From Nyssa sinensis (taxonomy: Eukaryota; Streptophyta; Magnoliopsida; Cornales; Nyssaceae), in contig CM018052.1 of NCBI GenBank assembly GCA_008638375.1, forward strand, positions 23,344,071-23,408,070: 64,000 bases of DNA, written 5' to 3'. Below are positions 22,105 to 33,700 of the stretch, in pieces. A program made the translations under genes and the position numbers. Below the pieces are notes generated by a model. It searched no databases and was not told where the DNA came from. It saw only the letters and a list, made by a program, of their open reading frames with translations. How positions within the stretch are numbered: the first letter of the stretch is position 1; each line of letters starts with the position of its first letter.

Positions 22105-23360
22105 TGTAAAGACCCGAAAAAAAATTTTTTTTTTTGGAATAAATTAATTTTCCTGTTCTTTAATTTAAGTAATTGTTTTTATTTTATTTTATTTATTTTT
22201 TTATTTTTTTATTTTTTTTGAAATGAAATTTTTTATTTATTTATTATTAATTATTATTATTATTATAATGAATTGTGTAAATATATGAATATACATGTAT
22301 GCATGTGATGTGTATGTATCTATGTATGTATGTGTAAGTGTGTATTTAAATTGTTAAATTATATGTATATATATATATATATATGTCAGGTGTGTGACTG
22401 TGTGTGTGTGTCTGCGGGTAGCAGAGTGTGTGTGTGTGTGAGCTTGAGTGTATTACACTCAAACAAGTGTGGCCGTGGCAGGTGGTTGCGTGAGGGAGTA
22501 CCTATGCATGTGTGTGTACACGTTGGCTAGGAAAAAGGAAAATCAGAAAGAAATAGAGGAGAGGGCGAGAGAGAGAGGGACTTTGGAGCTTGGAACCGAG
22601 GTGGAACAGAAGAGAGGAGGAAGGGGCGGCACAGAGAAAAAAATCCAGAAAGTTGGTAAGTGTCTCGGTCTGATTTTTCATTTTTTTGGCATGTTGGTTT
22701 GATTTAATTTTAGGCACTTGTAGCATATGCAATGTGGATCATTTTGCAAAAAGAATGAATTGAAATGAGTTAGAAACGAGGGAGAAATAAGTAGTTGCAG
22801 GCTTCGGCCATGGTTAAGAGGGTTATTATTTTATGTATTAAACCTCAAATGGATGGTGGGAAATGGTGGAGGAGAGTTGCAGAAATTTTTAGAAAATTAA
22901 ATGGGTCAAAACAGTAGACGAACGAGCGAGAAATAAGGGAAAAACCAGCTGGCCGGAAACTGGGTTTTGGCCGGAAGCTTGGGTGCGCAGGTCGGAGAAC
23001 CGGTTAGTTTAGGGGCTGAAATATACTCTAAATTGTTGCCTAGAATTTCAGAATTTATTCGGTATAAAAATAAGGAAATTTGGACGTAAAATGTGGGGGA
23101 AATGAGGGAAGAAGAGTTGCAGTTTTCCGGTGAGATGGCCGGAATCCAGTCGGGGAAGACAACCGGCGTGCAGGCCGGAAAAGCGTGGGAGAGAGGGGCA
23201 AGTTGGGCCTGTTGCTTTGGGCCTGATTTCTGGTTTGGGCTTGTTTGGTTTAAAAGGGAGTGGGCTAACTGTTTTGAATTTAAAAGGGTTTGGGCCTGTT
23301 GGTCTTTGGCCCAACAAGTAAAGGAAAAAGAAAAAGAAAAAAAAAAAAAAAGGGGGAGAT

Positions 23361-23437
23361 GGGTGCGGCTGGTGGGAGTCGAACAGGAGACCGATGGGGT
23401 GAGGGGCCAAGCCTTGACCACTGAGCCACATGAACCC
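23361..23437 (-). other. tRNA-like segment in the LTR, with Pol III A and B boxes
   Basis: Read on the minus strand it has TGGCTCAGTGG (23418-23428), a perfect A box, and TGTTCGACTCC (23375-23385), a near-perfect B box, with normal spacing. The arms do not pair as a complete cloverleaf by eye. It is therefore a tRNA-derived relic or SINE head, not a tRNA gene. Confidence 0.55.
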
Positions 23438-23520
23438 TTGTGTTTAAAATTTCATTGAAATATATATATATATATCTAATAAAATTTGTTAAACAGAAAA
23501 ATAAAATAAAAAGATGCATT

Positions 23521-23605
23521 ATGCACCTTAGGAGATTCGAACAGTGGATGTTTTTGGAGGGGGAGGTGGCACGCGTCCACTATGCCACCCTATTCGACCA
23601 ACCAT
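23521..23605 (-). other. Second tRNA-like segment in the LTR
   Basis: On the minus strand TGGCATAGTGG (23577-23587) fits the A box and TGTTCGAATC (23534-23543) fits the B box. It lies about 100 bp from the first tRNA-like segment in the same orientation, with an (AT)n tract between them. The two may be a duplicated or twice-captured tRNA-like unit. Confidence 0.5.
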
Positions 23606-25230
23606 ATTTGCGCACAGAATATATATATACTATACATTATGAATTTAATTTAATTTAATATATTTAATTAAATTAAATACTCCTAAATGGTCCGACATCC
23701 AAATGAGGCAAGCCTTATATGTTTTCTTATTATCTTGGACCTACTAAGACCAACGGTGAGGTCTGTGATGCGATACGAGGTCCCGAAAAATAAAAGACCC
23801 GTAGGACCCTTAAAAATTACCAAAATGCCCCTGAGTCAAAACACAGTCAAACGAAACCTGATTTGAGTAGACGAATAGTGAAACTTTATTATTTCGAACA
23901 TTCCGGACTCAACCGTGGAGTCCGATTTGTGAGGAGAGGTCTCGGGAAATGGGAACCCATAAAAGTGCAAAATGACCGTTTTGCCCTTTTAAGCTCGGAT
24001 GTCCAAATTGAATTTCACGAAAGCCTAAACCTATTTTCTTCGACGTTCGGACTCAACAGTAGAGTTTAATTTGGTAAATTAGAAACTCATAAAAAAAATA
24101 AAGACATAAAATTTGTTGAATAACATAATTCAAGTAACAATTGAACTAAGTTGTGTTTCATGATTTTAGGGACACGAGAGGGCAAGGAGAAGGTGATTTG
24201 ACCTTCGGTATTCTCACTGTGATTCTACCATACTACGAGTACACCTTCTTGAGTTGAGATCGATTATCAGGTACGATATATTGTGCTAAGTAAGAAATAG
24301 AATTAAGATTAGGAATACTTGATTTGCTGCCTTGATTGTTCACTTGTTGCTTGAATGTTTACATGCTTATGTGTTCCATGCTATCTTGCTGATGTTGGGT
24401 GATGATGTGGAAGATGATTATGTGTATATTGAATGTATTAGTGTAGTGTGTGAATTATATGCTTTGAGAACTGTTGACATTATGACATATGTACTTGAAA
24501 GCATGCTTTGTGTATGAATGAGATGCATCATTGAGATTACGTTATGACATGGTGAAACCAGAGCATATTGGCATAGTGTGATTCCTTGAACATGGCGTGA
24601 GTTAAGCACTTAGTGCTTTGCATTATGAGGGTGCAGATCCTGTGGTGAAAAACCCAAAATCGGCCATTAGGTACTTGCAAGCCTGACGGATTCCGGACCG
24701 TGAAGCGAGACATAAGTGGCGGTACTCATGCCAGCGGAGAATGACCGTATCATGAGACATGGGTGGCATAGAGTTGCATGGGTGTGTCACGCATACTACT
24801 CATATACTGTATACTGTTTATATACTGCCATCATGATATCGAATGCCATATAGAAATAACTGTACACTTGCACATGCCACGACCTTAGTTTTGTTTCCTG
24901 CATTAGCATTATATTGTACCAGCATGTTGAGCTGACCCCTTTAGTGGGGTAAACATTTCAGATGATGTCCCAGCTGTACGAGACATAAAGACGGTCTGAT
25001 TGGGGATTACGTTGGGCCCAAGGGGCGCTTTTGATATTGTGTAAGGGCATAAGCTCGAGACTGTATTTTATTTTGTATGTTGCGAACAAATGGACCAGAC
25101 CTTATGTATGTATCAAAACAGTATGTAGAATGTATGAGATCGTCCTTAATTATCTTTTATTCCTTTATTATTTTATTTCTTTTTGTCTCGTTACTCACGC
25201 CTCGGGTTCGCTGGAATTCGGGGCGTGACA

Positions 25231-25235
25231 CGACT
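25231..25235 (+). repeat. Target site duplication CGACT, right
   Basis: Exact copy of 17297-17301, directly after the terminal CA of the right LTR. Confidence 0.85.
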
Positions 25236-27029
25236 GCTAGGGGCCATGAAAAACCAAAAGCTAGTATTTGTTGGTTCCATAAAATCATGATTGCGGGCGT
25301 GTTTTTGAGGCCAAACACCTCCTAAACTCGTCAGATCTATGGTGTCTCACTACAAAGTCGCACTTGAAATGAAAAATTCAATGGATAAAATAACTCTCAC
25401 TTCGATAGGAGCAATATGCATAGGTATTGTCTCTAGGCCACCCGAAAATAAGTAGGGATGGCAACAGATCAGGATCAAAGTGAAGGTCCCCCCCCCCTCC
25501 CAACCTCATTTACATTCATTGTATTTTTATACATAATCAAAGCGAGGCAAAAGTACCGCACTCTGCCCCTTGCCCAAATCTGAATCGAATTCTAATAATT
25601 TTTCAAACCCATTCGACACTGCCTTGCCATAATTTATTTTCTCCTTAAAATTTGTCTAACCAACAACTTCGGATTACTAAATTGAAAGGGAAGGGGTAGT
25701 TTTTGAATAAGAACTTGTGTGGCTAAACGAGAATATTTATAATTTCAAAAACTTCGGGTTGGATATTAAGGAAAAAAGTGGTGATTGATGGTGGAAGCGA
25801 AACATCCTCCATGTATTCGCTTTCTTTAGAGATGGCTTTTATTAAAGCATATCAACATGAACGATATTATACATTGTATTTTATCTAACACAAAACTCTT
25901 TTATTTTAACTTTGACTTTCGACAAGACATAGGAAAAAGCCGAATCTTAAAACTCAAGTGGCTTTACAAGCTCAACCAGTTACAATCTTTGAACAATCAA
26001 AGAATGCATGAGTAAATTGTATTTAAAGACTAACTTAATACACAAGACTCTGCTACTATGAAATCTGAAGTGTTAGATATACGTAATTTTAATTCTCGTG
26101 AATGGAGATACTATTTTTGCAACCGAAACTTGTAATTTTCAAGTTGCAATAGAACAATCTTACAATGGTGCCAAAGCCTACCCTCTGCCAAAACAACTAT
26201 ACTCGATCTTTGCAGTTTGCAATGATATGCATGCAAACAATTAGGTATCCAAAATCAAGACACATTATAGCTGGACAGATGTTTTATAATTATGCTGTTT
26301 CGTGGCCAAGTGACCCAAAAATAAAGAACTCAAAAGGATAAATTTCTATAAAATTTACAGATTTAATAATCCAACGAATTGGGCTGACTAACAAAGTTAA
26401 TAAATATTTCACTCCGGAAGATGGAAAAAAAATGAAAAAAGTAATTGTATACTGTCAAATTCGACAAGGCAACTCAATATTCCAGATGATAATTCGCCTG
26501 TGTTACTGCCAGAACTCTGATTTCCCGCCATTGAAGTTTATTTGTCTGGCAAGAGCGTAAGTGAAGTTTTACACTTCCTGAATGATGAGGGTATGAATAG
26601 TAACAAGCCGGCCTGGTGGCCTTCACATAAATGCAATGTAGCAGACCATAAATAAATCCCGCATTTTGGACACTGCTTTCTTCACAAGCCAGTCCTCCAT
26701 GAATGACTCCTGCAAGCTCTGCTTACCTTTTAGACATCCGAGTAGCTAAATACAGGTTCGGTATGAGTGAAATTTTAGTCTCCACACTGTCAGCCTTCAT
26801 TGCTTGAATCATAGAAACCCAAACTGCTGATGTTCTAAACTGGCCATCAAAACAGAAGTCCATATAAAATGTCTCTTCCATCGTTTTCTTTCCAAACACA
26901 GCAGAAACTAATCACACCCTCAATTGCAGGCTTGCATGGTATTCTTCCAAAATGCGTTGATGGAGAAGAGAACTGAAATTACTCACACGGGGAAGCCAAG
27001 AAGGATAACTTCAAGAGGAGCTCCCTGAT
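25236..27029. other. Intergenic DNA and likely 3' flank of the TPS remnant
   Basis: No gene was recognised. The part from about 26.5 kb to 27.03 kb (minus-strand downstream side) may be the former 3' untranslated region of the TPS fragment. A C-run lies near 25489. Confidence 0.55.
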
Positions 27030-27360
27030 TCAACTTTGGTTGAGGGAGGCTTCAGCAAGAGCTTCAAGCATCATTGTCTCAGTTGTATCATCCAAATAGT
27101 ACTTGGCTTTACTTGGTTTCTGTCCAACAGTACAAGCAAAAACTGATGTTTAGAGGAAAGGACACCATTGTTCATTGCATTACCAATGACTTCAAACATG
27201 TCCTCATCAGATCTATCATCACCAACGCACAAAACAAAATCTGTCTGCCTTCCACTCTCGGCCATTGATGTGAAGATCTTCTCTGTAACTAGGCCTTTGC
27301 TCACTCCCTAAAACCGTAGACCAGTAATACTTAAACCATCAGCCTTAAAAACAAATCCCA

Positions 27361-27398
<38 letters not shown>

Positions 27399-29176
27399 GC
27401 ATCCAACACAGAAACAAACATTCAAATTGCAATTATCTACTGTAATAGTACAATCAAATCCTTCCTTCCTGATTGTTACACTAGTTGTCACCTAAAAGAA
27501 AAGTTGGGTGAGGTGATCAAGAAGGCCCAAATATTTCCTCATTAGCACCAAAATAAATAAATATATAAATATTCTTATTGTAGAAAGAAAATATGCTTGT
27601 AACATCATAAATCGAAAAACGAAACACCATATCATTCCTTAAGAAGTGATCAACTGTCAAGAAGTAACTAAAAGCAAAACCTACGTGAACAAGTGTCTCA
27701 TAAAATGAAAGCCAACTAAAAAAAATTATTAAATTTTTTCTTTTCTAGTTATGCCATGATTTCAAATTAGGTGGATTGATTAGGAAAACTTGAGGGGATT
27801 ATGATGTTTCTTAAAGCTTACCCTAGATTGGGATGATGAAAACTAACTAATTGTCAATTAGATTTTTCCTTTTAGGTATCGGTCCAGTTTTATTAAATCA
27901 GTTTTGTATTTTCTGGCTTGTTGATGTTTTATCCCTTTTCTTATTTGTTGATCTTTTATCGCAAGAAAATGATATTACCCTTCTTTCTCTTACCCCATTT
28001 CTCATTTCATCAATTCCTTACGTCGATCCATCATTTCCAGCACCACATATTACCTTCTTCTTCTTTTTTTTAAAAGAAGAAAAACCGCTCACATCAAAGT
28101 CGAAACTTCACCTTGTGTAAGTCATCTTTTAACTACAAATTTTTTTTTAAGTATTCTTATGATCCTCCCCTTGATTGCTCAGCATCTCTTCTTGAATCTA
28201 TCAATATTGGGGACATTCTCTCTCTTTATGTCTGTTATCTTTATTAGATGGGCTTCGTATGCTAAAAAAATTCTCAAAATCTATCCTTGGAGGCTGTTTG
28301 TAGGAAGCATGTCATATGATAAAAAGAAACATGTCATTGCAGGGGCATGGTCTTGCCTGCATGCATCAAATGCCACGGAAGTTCTAAGTTGTGTAGTCCG
28401 ATAATAGACCTGGTGAGGCCACCTTTGTTGGCTAAAAATGGACCGTTTCTGTTCAGCATTTAGATGGCGGCATTTAGTGGCATATAAAGCAAGTTTTCCC
28501 CCATCAAAGGCATATAAACATCATACCACTTTTGGCAAATCACAAATCAAAAGTTCTCGAAAATCCCCAAGGAATGAATGCGTAAAAACGAAATCATCCC
28601 AAATGAGGTGATTAGTTATTGAGGAAACCAAGGCACAATCAGGGAGTGGATAAATCTCTATGCCAGGATAGCCAACTCTGGAAGAACATTTAATTTCACC
28701 CAATTCTATACGCGCCGTGGTTTTAAATTAGGTGAATTTATAAGACAAATTTTGATTAGATCAAATTAAGTACATTGATTAGATTAAAACTCTTACTAAT
28801 TTTTCTGTCTGTTCGGGTCAATCAATGTAAACTGTCCAATCATCCATTCATGTTCGACACTTCGCTGACATAGACAAAGCTCCTTCGTAGAAGTATTAGT
28901 GCTTGGAAAAATATTTCTATTCTGCTAGTTATGAAACTAACAAGAATATATAAAAGGTGACTAGAGAAATTAACAGGAATTTCTTCAATGCAAAAAATCT
29001 GGAAACAAATGATGGGTTTGAGAGATGACATACCTGTGGTTTCACTTCTACAATGAATTGACCACTTTTCACTGCAACGGATTCATTTGCCAGCACGCTC
29101 TCAAGATGATCCAACATCTCCTTGGCTTGGCTGGAACCAAAACCTGGATCTGCATCCTGATGGTGCCAAACCAAAA
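27030..29176 (-). pseudogene. Class II trehalose-6-phosphate synthase (TPS8/9/10-like) 3' fragment
   Basis: Two exons remain. The first (29176-29034) encodes LVWHHQDADPGFGSSQAKEM through FIVEVKPQ and ends at a good GTATGT donor. The second (27307-27030) starts after TTTTAG with GVSKGLVTEKIFTSMAESG and contains CVGDDRSDEDMFEVIG, the conserved HAD-phosphatase motif of the C-terminal TPP-like domain. The phase-0 junction and 1.7-kb intron are intact, so it is not a processed copy. After VLSS a single-base loss shifts the frame, giving a premature stop at 27074. The correct frame resumes as ACTVGQKPSKAKYYLDDTTE and ends in a stop at 27030-27032. Everything upstream is missing: about 700 residues, including the glucosyltransferase domain. 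In Arabidopsis, class II TPS proteins are mostly regulatory. This copy is a dead fragment. Confidence 0.85.
27363..27395. repeat. (AT)n microsatellite
   Basis: Uninterrupted TA dinucleotides inside the intron of the TPS remnant. Confidence 0.95.
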
Positions 29177-30706
29177 TTTGGGGACCACGACGCGTTTTAC
29201 ATTTTTTCTTTTGTTGATGTATTTTGCATGTATCTTTTATTCATTCATTTACATCAATACATTTATTTTTCTTCACCGCAAAAAAAAAAAAAAAAAATAC
29301 AGTTGGTTGAGGTGTAACCCACAAAAAAAAAAAAAACCATTATTTGGTGTTGGTTTTATTATGCTTTATAGTTATATTTTACTATTTCACCGAATAATGA
29401 TTTGATAGCTCATAAACAAGAGTTTCATATTTGCATGATTCAGGAGTAATAGTAATTGATCTTGACAACAATAAATAAATAAAAAAAAAAAACACTTACT
29501 GAGCTGTTATTGCGAGTTTATTTTATTTTATAAGTTTTATAAATAAATCTTAATGATGGAAAAATTTGTAACGATTATACCATTGCTTTTACTTTTTTTA
29601 TTTTTAGGTGAATGAATAATATATGCCAGGGGCCCCTTGTAGCATTACTTCATCCAACAAGGCATTATCTACTTGAAATACAATTTTGAAATAAAAGCTT
29701 GGGAGATATAACATTGCTCGAGAAAGAAAACAGTAGGAATGGGCAATTGATGGTTAGTAATAAGAACAACTCTAATAATAATGCGTGATCGAATAATTTT
29801 AATAAGCATATTAAAAAATTAATATTGACATAAAAAAATTCTGAAAAATAATTATCAAACGCAATTTTTCATTTTTTAAGAAAAATTAAATTATTTTTTA
29901 CTTATTAAAAAAATAGAAAAAAATACTAAAAAGTCCTTAAAATAATTTATTTAATCCAAACAATTCATGATAATTTTTTTTTTTATCTAAAAAATCTAAA
30001 TAAAAACTTTTATTACAAAAATATCTAATTGTTAACTTCTATCTTAACACTATTAAAATATATTACTGATTAAACTAAAATAATCTTCAAAAAATATTAA
30101 AAAGTATATAAAATAAAATTTTCAATTAAAAAATACATAATATTTTATGAAGTGAAAATTCATTTTTTAGGAAAAATGTTATGTTTTTTTTTTCAGATTG
30201 AAAAATTTACTTTATGAATTATTTATTATTTTTTAAAATATATTTTTAAAATTATTTTAATCTAATCAATAATATTTTTTTATCAAAATATTTAGATGAA
30301 GTTTATAGTTGTAGTTGAATCTTCCAACCAATTTGGCGGGCATTTGGCCAACTCTGGAACGCTCATCTGTTACACTATGATTTTGCAATTGGACCATAGA
30401 GGATTTGGACTCTATTTTTCATACACGTTTTAAGGTTAAAATATTGGATTATCCAATGGTACAAATGAAATGAAGCCATTGATAAAGCCCCCATCTGACC
30501 CTTCAATTGGAAGAGAAAAACAATGACCTGTCAATTTCAAAGCAACTAATTAACAAGGAAAACTACACAGGACATGAGAGACAAAAACAGCAGAGTCGCT
30601 GGGGCCATTGGAGATTCTTCCAATGTTAGTCACAACAATCATTACTTCATTCTAATCCCCTCCTTCTGGGATATCATTATGGTATACCAAGTCTCTGGTC
30701 ATCATC
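29177..30706. other. Intergenic DNA between the TPS remnant and the PHO4-type gene
   Basis: The TPS homology stops abruptly at about 29176. Two A-runs lie at about 29281-29297 and 29323-29336, and AT-rich sequence fills 29.5-30.3 kb. The last 200-300 bases should hold the promoter and 5' leader of the PHO4-type gene, but no clear TATA box was picked out. Confidence 0.55.
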
Positions 30707-33700
30707 ATGTCTACTAACAGAAATACAACTGCTGTGGCTGTGGCTATTGGAGTTGTTGGAAAGTGGAAGGAGACTTATAAATGGGTTCCTATATTTGGAG
30801 CTATTACTGCAATTGCAATGGCTTTTTCAGTTGGTGCCAACAATATTCCAGCTTCAGTATGTTGTTTTTCCATTTAGAAAATAGTGTGCTTTTAATTGAA
30901 ACATGCATGTGGCATATATGCAAAAATGTCAAAGTATAAGATCAACTTCAAAGTTTATTCCCCTATATATATATATATCTGAAAATTCTCTGTGGTTAAT
31001 TGGCAGTTCTCGTCTCCGGTAGGCTCGGGGGCATTGACCCTATTACAGGCCTCCATAGCAGCTTGTGTGATTTATATTCCTGGGGCAGCATTTGCAAGCA
31101 GCACTACTGTTAATGCTTTATTCTCAGATGTATCGAAATTCAAAACTGCTCTTTTTTTTCTTCTTAAAAAGATGATATAAAGTACTAATGCAATAATAAT
31201 AATAATAATCAATCTGAATGAAGAGAATGAAGATGTTTTGAATTTGGTTTAATGTTTTTTTCTCCTTACTAAGCATGACCCTTCCACCAAATACTTTAAT
31301 AATCATTGAGTTATGAAACTGTGCAATGGTAGGGGCTAATGATGTTCATGTGTTTGATGTAGTTCATTAAAGAAAATCAACCTAATGAAGGTTTCTTGAT
31401 GTGGAGTATGGTAGTTGTTCTCATCACTGCAAGTAATTCACTACACTTTTTGATCATTGATTGCATGTGCTGTTCATTTCTTGTACATCAATTGGTTGCC
31501 GAGAAGATTATCAAAAGGAAAAGAATTTTTATAATCATACCACCCTTCCCTGATGTAGCAAATGTTATTATTAGTTAGCTCCCTCTAGAAAATTACTTTA
31601 ATTATTATAGGTTAATGAAGTTGATCTGTCTCTTGGGGACAGCTCTCTGGCTTGTGCTTGCGACGTGCTTGGAGTTACCAGTCTCATCTCAGCAATCAAT
31701 ACAGGGTGCCCTGTTAGGGACCATGCTTGTTACTAAGGGTTTTAGCTTCATACCGATGTGGAACAAGGTAACAAAATAGAAACAAATTCAAGTGTTTACA
31801 TAGGATCAAGTAAACTTCAGATCAGTTATTTTTTAATTGATTATAGAATCATAATAATAGCCAATAGCTTCAGCTTTTGCCTTATTGTTAGCTCAATAAG
31901 AATATGTTTGTCTTCAACTGGATGTATTTCAATTGGATTGTTGCTTTCTGATCTTCACTTCTTTGTCCGGTAACATAACTGATAGTTGAAGAGTTATTTT
32001 AGGTTTTGGCATAAAATGTAAAGGTTCATATTTGGATTGGATGGTCTGTTATTGCAGAATGAAAATCATGATTTTAATGGGGGAGGTCTCCTTTGGATTT
32101 TCCTCGAATGGACTGTCGCTCCATTAATTGCCTGCATTTTTGCATTTTGCTTCTTCACTGTTGTAAAGGCTTCTCTGCTTCGGCATGAAAATGCAGAAAA
32201 AAGGATCCTTATTTTTCTCCCCATTTACTATGGAATAGCTGCAGGACTGCTTTGCTTCTTTGTGATCTATGAGGTACTAACACCTAGTCATATTTTGTAT
32301 TCTTTTTTTTTACCATTCAAAAATTTGTAAACAAGGAGACGTGTCAAATCCTAATGCATTTCCTGATTATCACATTAATCTTCTTTTTCTTAATTGCCAA
32401 GTTGGAAAGAAAGATAACATGAACTGCCCCAACCTGAACTCTTATACTAACGATTGATTTCAACTATTTCATGCTAGATATACTTACCCCCAACTTGTCA
32501 TGACAGCTTTAAACCAAACCCTAAATCATTCTTACATGCACACGGGAGATGGTGCATTTTTTTTGCCCTGGTGTGTGCTGATTTACAAAACTAATATATG
32601 CAGATTTTCTTACTTTGACATTGACATAGTTGCAATTGCTACTTTGATTATAATATGGAAGTTCATACATAAATAGATCTAGTTACTATTGCTACTTTGA
32701 TTATATATGACAGTTCATACCAAATTTTGCAATTGTTGATAAGTGGGCAACCATAGCTGCTGTTGCACTGGCCACCTTGATTGGAGCCTTGTTATCTCTG
32801 GTAAATACATAATACTGCATTTATGTGAATTATATCTACATCATAAACCATTTTATATCTGAAAATTTAGTTCTGTTCAACTGTAGGTTGTGATGGTTCC
32901 ATTGGCTCGAGAAAGATTTGTCAAATCCCCACATTTCAAGACCGTCAAGAGAAAAATTTCTCTGGAGCAACAATCCAGAGAGATTCAAGATCAAACATGT
33001 GTTACAAAATCAGATGATAATGAAAAGTTTGAAGAAGCCTTGAGAGATTTTATGCAGTTGAGAGTCCTTGATACAGTCTATGAAGAGGATGAGCGCAGCT
33101 GGGCTTCACCAGAAACAATCACAGAATCTATACAAGTTCAATCATTTTCTCAGGATATTACTGGACAATCGACTCCATTCAAACAACTTCTCGAGTCTAC
33201 CCCGAATCGTTTGGTTCAATCAAAAAACTTTCAGAATATTGAGAAATCAACAGCAAGAGAGAATGCCTCAAAGTTTGTTAGAGGTTTTGTAAAATCCAAA
33301 ATTTTCCCTGTAAGTGCCCTTTACTTGTATCAACACTTTCAGTTGGCTTCTTCACCAATAACTGTCTTTACTCTGTTTGGTTGCCAGGGATAGGGAAATA
33401 AAGCCTTTGACACTAAAACCTTTAGGCATAAAGTGGTTTTTGCCAAATTCCAAATTCAACTAACAAATTTATAGTTTTTTTCTCGTTAAATTTGAGCAAA
33501 CAATGCCTAATTCTAACTAACAAAGTTATAGTCCTTTTTTCATTAAATTTGAGCAAACAATGCCTAATTCTGACTAACAAAGTTATAGTCCTTTTTTCAT
33601 TAAATTTGAGCAAACAATGCCTAATTCTGATTAATTGGATTGCCTACCTAAATGCTTATATTGTGTTCTGCACTTTCTGGAGTCATATTGGCAATTAAGA

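Larger units (their letters stand above)
17302..25230 (+). mobile_element. Ty3/gypsy LTR retrotransposon, Del/Tekay-type chromovirus, decayed, with one LTR
   Basis: A 7.93-kb element begins TGTCACGCC and ends GGCGTGACA, with CGACT duplicated outside both ends. In order it holds a 38-bp left terminus, a primer-binding site for initiator tRNA-Met, a leader of about 1.2 kb and a shortened gag with two CCHC knuckles. After these come protease-linker remnants, a broken integrase with chromodomain, a polypurine tract and a 3.1-kb right LTR. No reverse transcriptase or RNase H was recognised between 19.8 and 21.2 kb. The integrase C-terminus (HDIFHVSMLKKYQPDPSHVL) and the ATTTCGGGACGAAATTTCTTTAAGG motif before the tract are hallmarks of this lineage. 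The left end is abnormal: it is the reverse complement of the last 36 bp of the right LTR and is not a full LTR. Stops and frameshifts make it non-autonomous. Confidence 0.9.
22105..25230 (+). repeat. Right (3') LTR, about 3.13 kb
   Basis: It starts TGTAAAGACCCG after the polypurine tract and ends GGGGCGTGACA next to the CGACT duplication. This is long, as in Tekay-type elements. Inside are two antisense tRNA-like segments (23361-23437, 23521-23605), (AT)n tracts and many short open frames with no known product. No second full copy of this LTR exists in the window, so an LTR-divergence age cannot be taken from it. Confidence 0.85.

Noticed and set aside
23093..23458. Overlapping open frames inside the LTR
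   Set aside because: They cross a poly-A run and the tRNA-like segment and have no known domain.
27851..28404. Plus-strand open frames inside the TPS intron
   Set aside because: Hydrophobic, AT-driven translations without domains, lying in an intron of the minus-strand remnant.
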